In this document: piece after piece, positions 5,269-7,236 of the stretch
Position numbering within the stretch: position 1 is the first letter of the stretch
Layout: the number at the start of each line of letters is the position of its first letter
Assembly (NCBI GenBank): GCA_016650315.1
Contig: JAENVZ010000316.1
Coordinates: forward strand, 1-7,236
Direction of reading: 5' to 3'
From: Alphaproteobacteria bacterium
Lineage (GTDB): Bacteria; Pseudomonadota; Alphaproteobacteria; Sphingomonadales; Sphingomonadaceae
Length of the DNA: 7,236 nt
The notes under the pieces: generated by a model
What the model was told of the DNA's origin: nothing
Seen by the model: only the letters and a program-made list of their open reading frames with translations
Database searches by the model: none
Made by a program: the position numbers and the translations under genes

Positions 5269-6797
5269 GTGTGCCTGTAGCGAGGCCGGCGAGACAGTGC
5301 AATCGCCGCGAACAGGAGCAGGAAGCCGAGGGCCAGCGGGATGATGTTGCCAGCCCGCGCAAACGGCGTCGGTTGGGCCGCCGGCGGCGGCAGGTCGGCG
5401 TCGATCAGCCCGGCGGTGGCGGGCGGGATTGACCGAAGCAGGCGGCCGCGCGCATCGATCAGCGCGCTGATCCCGGTTGGGGTCGAGCGGATCACCGGAA
5501 TGCCTTCCTCGGCGGCGCGAAGCCGCGCCTGGGCGAGATGCTGCGGCGGACCCCACGCGCCGAACCAGGCGTCGTTCGACGGATTGAAGATGAATGTCGG
5601 GCGGTGAGCGCGATCGACCACCTGGCCCGAGAAGATGATCTCGTAACAGATTTGAAGGCCCATTAGCCCGCCACCGGGTAGCGCGAGCGAGCGCGGCCCC
5701 GGGCCATCAGCGAAATCGAGATCGCCCGGCGCGAGCCGCGACAGGCCGATCGCCGACAGGATCGGCCGCATCGGCAGATATTCGCCGTAGGGGACGAGGT
5801 GGGCCTTGTCATAACGTCCAAAGGAGCGGCCGTTGTGGTCGAACAAGAACACGCTGTTGGTCGCGCCACTGACGCTTTGCCCGTCGCGCGAATTGAGGCC
5901 GAGCCCGCCAGTGACGAGGAGCGTGCCGGGGGCGAGGCTGCGTACCGCGCGGGCGCGTTCGGCGGCGATGAACGGGGCGCCGCCGCTGCGCTCATCGCTG
6001 AGCGGCTCGGTCACCGCGGCTTCGGGCCAGAACAGGATGCCGGGCGGGCCGAGGTCGCGATTATACGGGCGCCGTGACAGGCTGGCGAGCCGCGCGGCGG
6101 CGATCGCGTCAAACCCGTCGCGCCACTTGTCGGCCTGGCCGATATTGGGCTGGACGATGCGGATGCGCGTCTTACTGCCGCCGATTGTGTCGGGATCGCT
6201 TCATCCCGGAAGCGCGAGCACCACCACAAGGATCGCGGCGAACGCCGCTGGTGCGCGCCACGCGCGTTGCCATGCCAGCCACAGCATGCCGCCGGCGAGC
6301 ACGACCAGCATCGACAGGCCATAGGTGCCAATCGTGGCCGAGACCTCACGCCACGGGGTGTCGATCAACGTCACCCCGACCGGGTTCCACGCAAAGCCGG
6401 TGAACATGGTTCCGCGGAGCCATTCGCAGATCGCCCAGCCGCCAGCCAGCGCGAGGACCAGGGCGATCTTGCGCTCGCGTCCGAAGCGCCACGCGAGGCC
6501 CACGCCAAGCATCGGATAGAATGCGAGATAAAGCGACAGCAGCACCACCGCCATCCAGCCGAGCCACGCCGGCATCGCCGCCTGGAAGGTGAAAGCGGTC
6601 GCGATCCAGTTGAGCCCGACGCAAAACTGGCCGACCGAAAAGCCCCAGCCGATGAGCAGCGCGCGCCTCAGGCTCGGCGCGCGGGCGATCAGTTCGCACA
6701 AGGCGGCGAAGGCGAGCGGCATCAGCGGCCACCAGCCGAGCGGTTGAAACGCGAAAGCGGACAGGGCGCCGAGGACAAGCGCGATCAGGAAATGCAT
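5265..6797 (-). pseudogene. lnt: Apolipoprotein N-acyltransferase Lnt, interrupted by one in-frame TGA
   Basis: Lnt adds the third acyl chain to the N-terminal cysteine of lipoproteins in the inner membrane, the last step of lipoprotein maturation. Codons 1-198 (from 6797) encode the hydrophobic N-terminal part with several membrane helices, beginning MHFLIALVLGALSAF. Codon 199 is TGA (6203-6201). The same frame continues without shift through VQPNIGQADKWRDG and the complete nitrilase-like domain, with catalytic Glu259 (FWPEAAV), Lys331 (YDKAHLVPYGEYLP) and Cys384 (QICYEI), the NPSNDAWFG motif, and a final membrane helix (about 484-502). The total of 510 codons is normal for Lnt. No suitable restart lies between the stop and Glu259; the ATG overlapping the TGA ends after ten codons. 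Either this is a nonsense pseudogene, a sequencing error or a readthrough case. The start lies 10 bp after the upstream gene, with AAGG nearby. Confidence 0.88.
6201..6203 (-). other. In-frame TGA codon inside lnt
   Basis: The minus-strand context is CCG GGA TGA AGC GAT. The reading frame on both sides is the same and both sides encode Lnt, so a single base substitution in a sense codon (for example TGG, CGA or GGA) explains it. It falls in the linker between the last N-terminal membrane helix and the periplasmic catalytic domain. Confidence 0.9.
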
Positions 6798-6807
6798 GGC
6801 GCCTTGG

Positions 6808-7236
6808 CTAGCGGCTCGCGACCTTGGGGGGAAGCGGCTGTGGCGTCACCGCAGTCACGCGCCACACTTTGCCGCCGACGTCGTCGGCCACCAGCAGGCT
6901 GCCGTCGCGGGCGATCGTCACGCCGACCGGGCGGCCGTAAGCGACGTCCTTGACGCGAAATCCGGTCAGCACTTCGACTGGCTTGCCCGACGGCTGCGCG
7001 CCCGCGAACGGCACGAAGATCACGCGATAGCCCGAGGCCGGCTTGCGGTTCCACGACCCGTGCTGGCCGACGAACGCGCCTTGCGCGAACTGCGGCCCAA
7101 GCGCGGCACCCGCGCTGAAGGTCAGCCCGAGCGAGGCGGTGTGCGGCCCGAGCGCATAATCGGGGGCGATCGCCTTGGCGACCAGCTCGGGGTTGGCGGG
7201 CTTGGGCCGGGTATCGACATGCTGGCCATAGTAGCT
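6808..7236 (-). CDS. Glucose/sorbosone dehydrogenase-family (PQQ-type beta-propeller) protein, C-terminal part
   Basis: The last 142 codons are present; the N-terminal part lies beyond the right edge. The stretch reads [20 protein letters not shown], then [42 protein letters not shown], and [20 protein letters not shown], ending in KVWRVTAV. The GQHGSWNR motif and the closing 'P-x-G-[VL]-x-x-x-x-D-G-[SA]-L-[LY]-V-[AS]-D-D' strand are typical of the GSDH family, which includes soluble PQQ-dependent sugar dehydrogenases and proteins annotated as L-sorbosone dehydrogenase. Such proteins are six-bladed beta-propellers, often exported to the periplasm; the signal peptide region is outside the window. 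The substrate cannot be told from this part. The stop codon TAG (6810-6808) is 10 bp before the lnt start, so the two are probably co-transcribed. GC content is high, as in lnt. Confidence 0.85.
   Translation of the reverse strand, partial: SYYGQHVDTRPKPANPELVAKAIAPDYALGPHTASLGLTFSAGAALGPQFAQGAFVGQHGSWNRKPASGYRVIFVPFAGAQPSGKPVEVLTGFRVKDVAYGRPVGVTIARDGSLLVADDVGGKVWRVTAVTPQPLPPKVASR

Noticed and set aside
5207..5362. N-terminal extension of MetK by 52 codons
   Set aside because: The extension is in another frame of the lnt 3' end and has no MetK similarity; [11 protein letters not shown] is the normal family start.
6170..6204. Translational restart at the ATG overlapping the lnt TGA (ATGA)
   Set aside because: That ATG opens a different frame that stops after ten codons, so it cannot produce the catalytic domain.
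6267..6953. Plus-strand frame opposite lnt and the dehydrogenase end
   Set aside because: It crosses two real minus-strand genes and has an Arg/Gln/Glu-rich composition typical of antisense frames in GC-rich DNA.
1..7236. A new multi-gene defence, mobile or biosynthetic system
   Set aside because: The recognisable genes are core housekeeping genes in plausible syntenic order; no transposase, integrase, CRISPR array, toxin-antitoxin pair or defence-type domain is present.

Overview
The window looks like a chromosomal housekeeping segment from an alphaproteobacterium of the Sphingomonadaceae (Sphingobium/Sphingomonas-like). This is inferred from the protein sequences of HslU, HslV, TrmB, MetK and Lnt, from a dispersed repeat of the sphingomonad type built on TCGAG/CTCGA, and from an alphaproteobacterial general-stress promoter motif. 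It holds five complete or essentially complete genes, one interrupted gene and two genes cut by the window edges. I see no phage, insertion sequence, CRISPR array, tRNA or rRNA, and no obviously new multi-gene system.

Left part (1-1500). On the minus strand hslV (protease subunit) is followed after 60 bp by hslU (ATPase subunit, cut by the left edge). Together they form the HslVU proteasome-like protease. A heat-shock-type (sigma32-like) promoter candidate lies directly at the hslV start. Diverging on the plus strand is a small PilZ-domain protein.

Middle (1500-3213). A 588-bp AT-richer gap carries a perfect 16-bp palindrome and a 119-bp cruciform-capable repeat, but no gene. It is followed by a 69-residue acidic protein behind a good match to an EcfG (general stress response) promoter, and then by an unrecognised 183-residue protein with a strong ribosome binding site.

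Right part (3214-7236), all minus strand, read from the right: the C-terminal part of a glucose/sorbosone dehydrogenase-family protein; lnt (apolipoprotein N-acyltransferase), interrupted by one in-frame TGA between its membrane part and its catalytic domain; metK (S-adenosylmethionine synthase); and trmB (tRNA m7G46 methyltransferase). MetK makes the SAM that TrmB consumes. A near-perfect palindrome that overlaps the lnt stop codon and precedes metK is a candidate operator for SAM-cycle control. Base composition rises visibly at the metK/lnt junction.

The observations most worth checking are the lnt nonsense codon, the EcfG-type promoter of the small acidic gene, the palindrome before metK, and the apparently leaderless sigma32-type hslV start.
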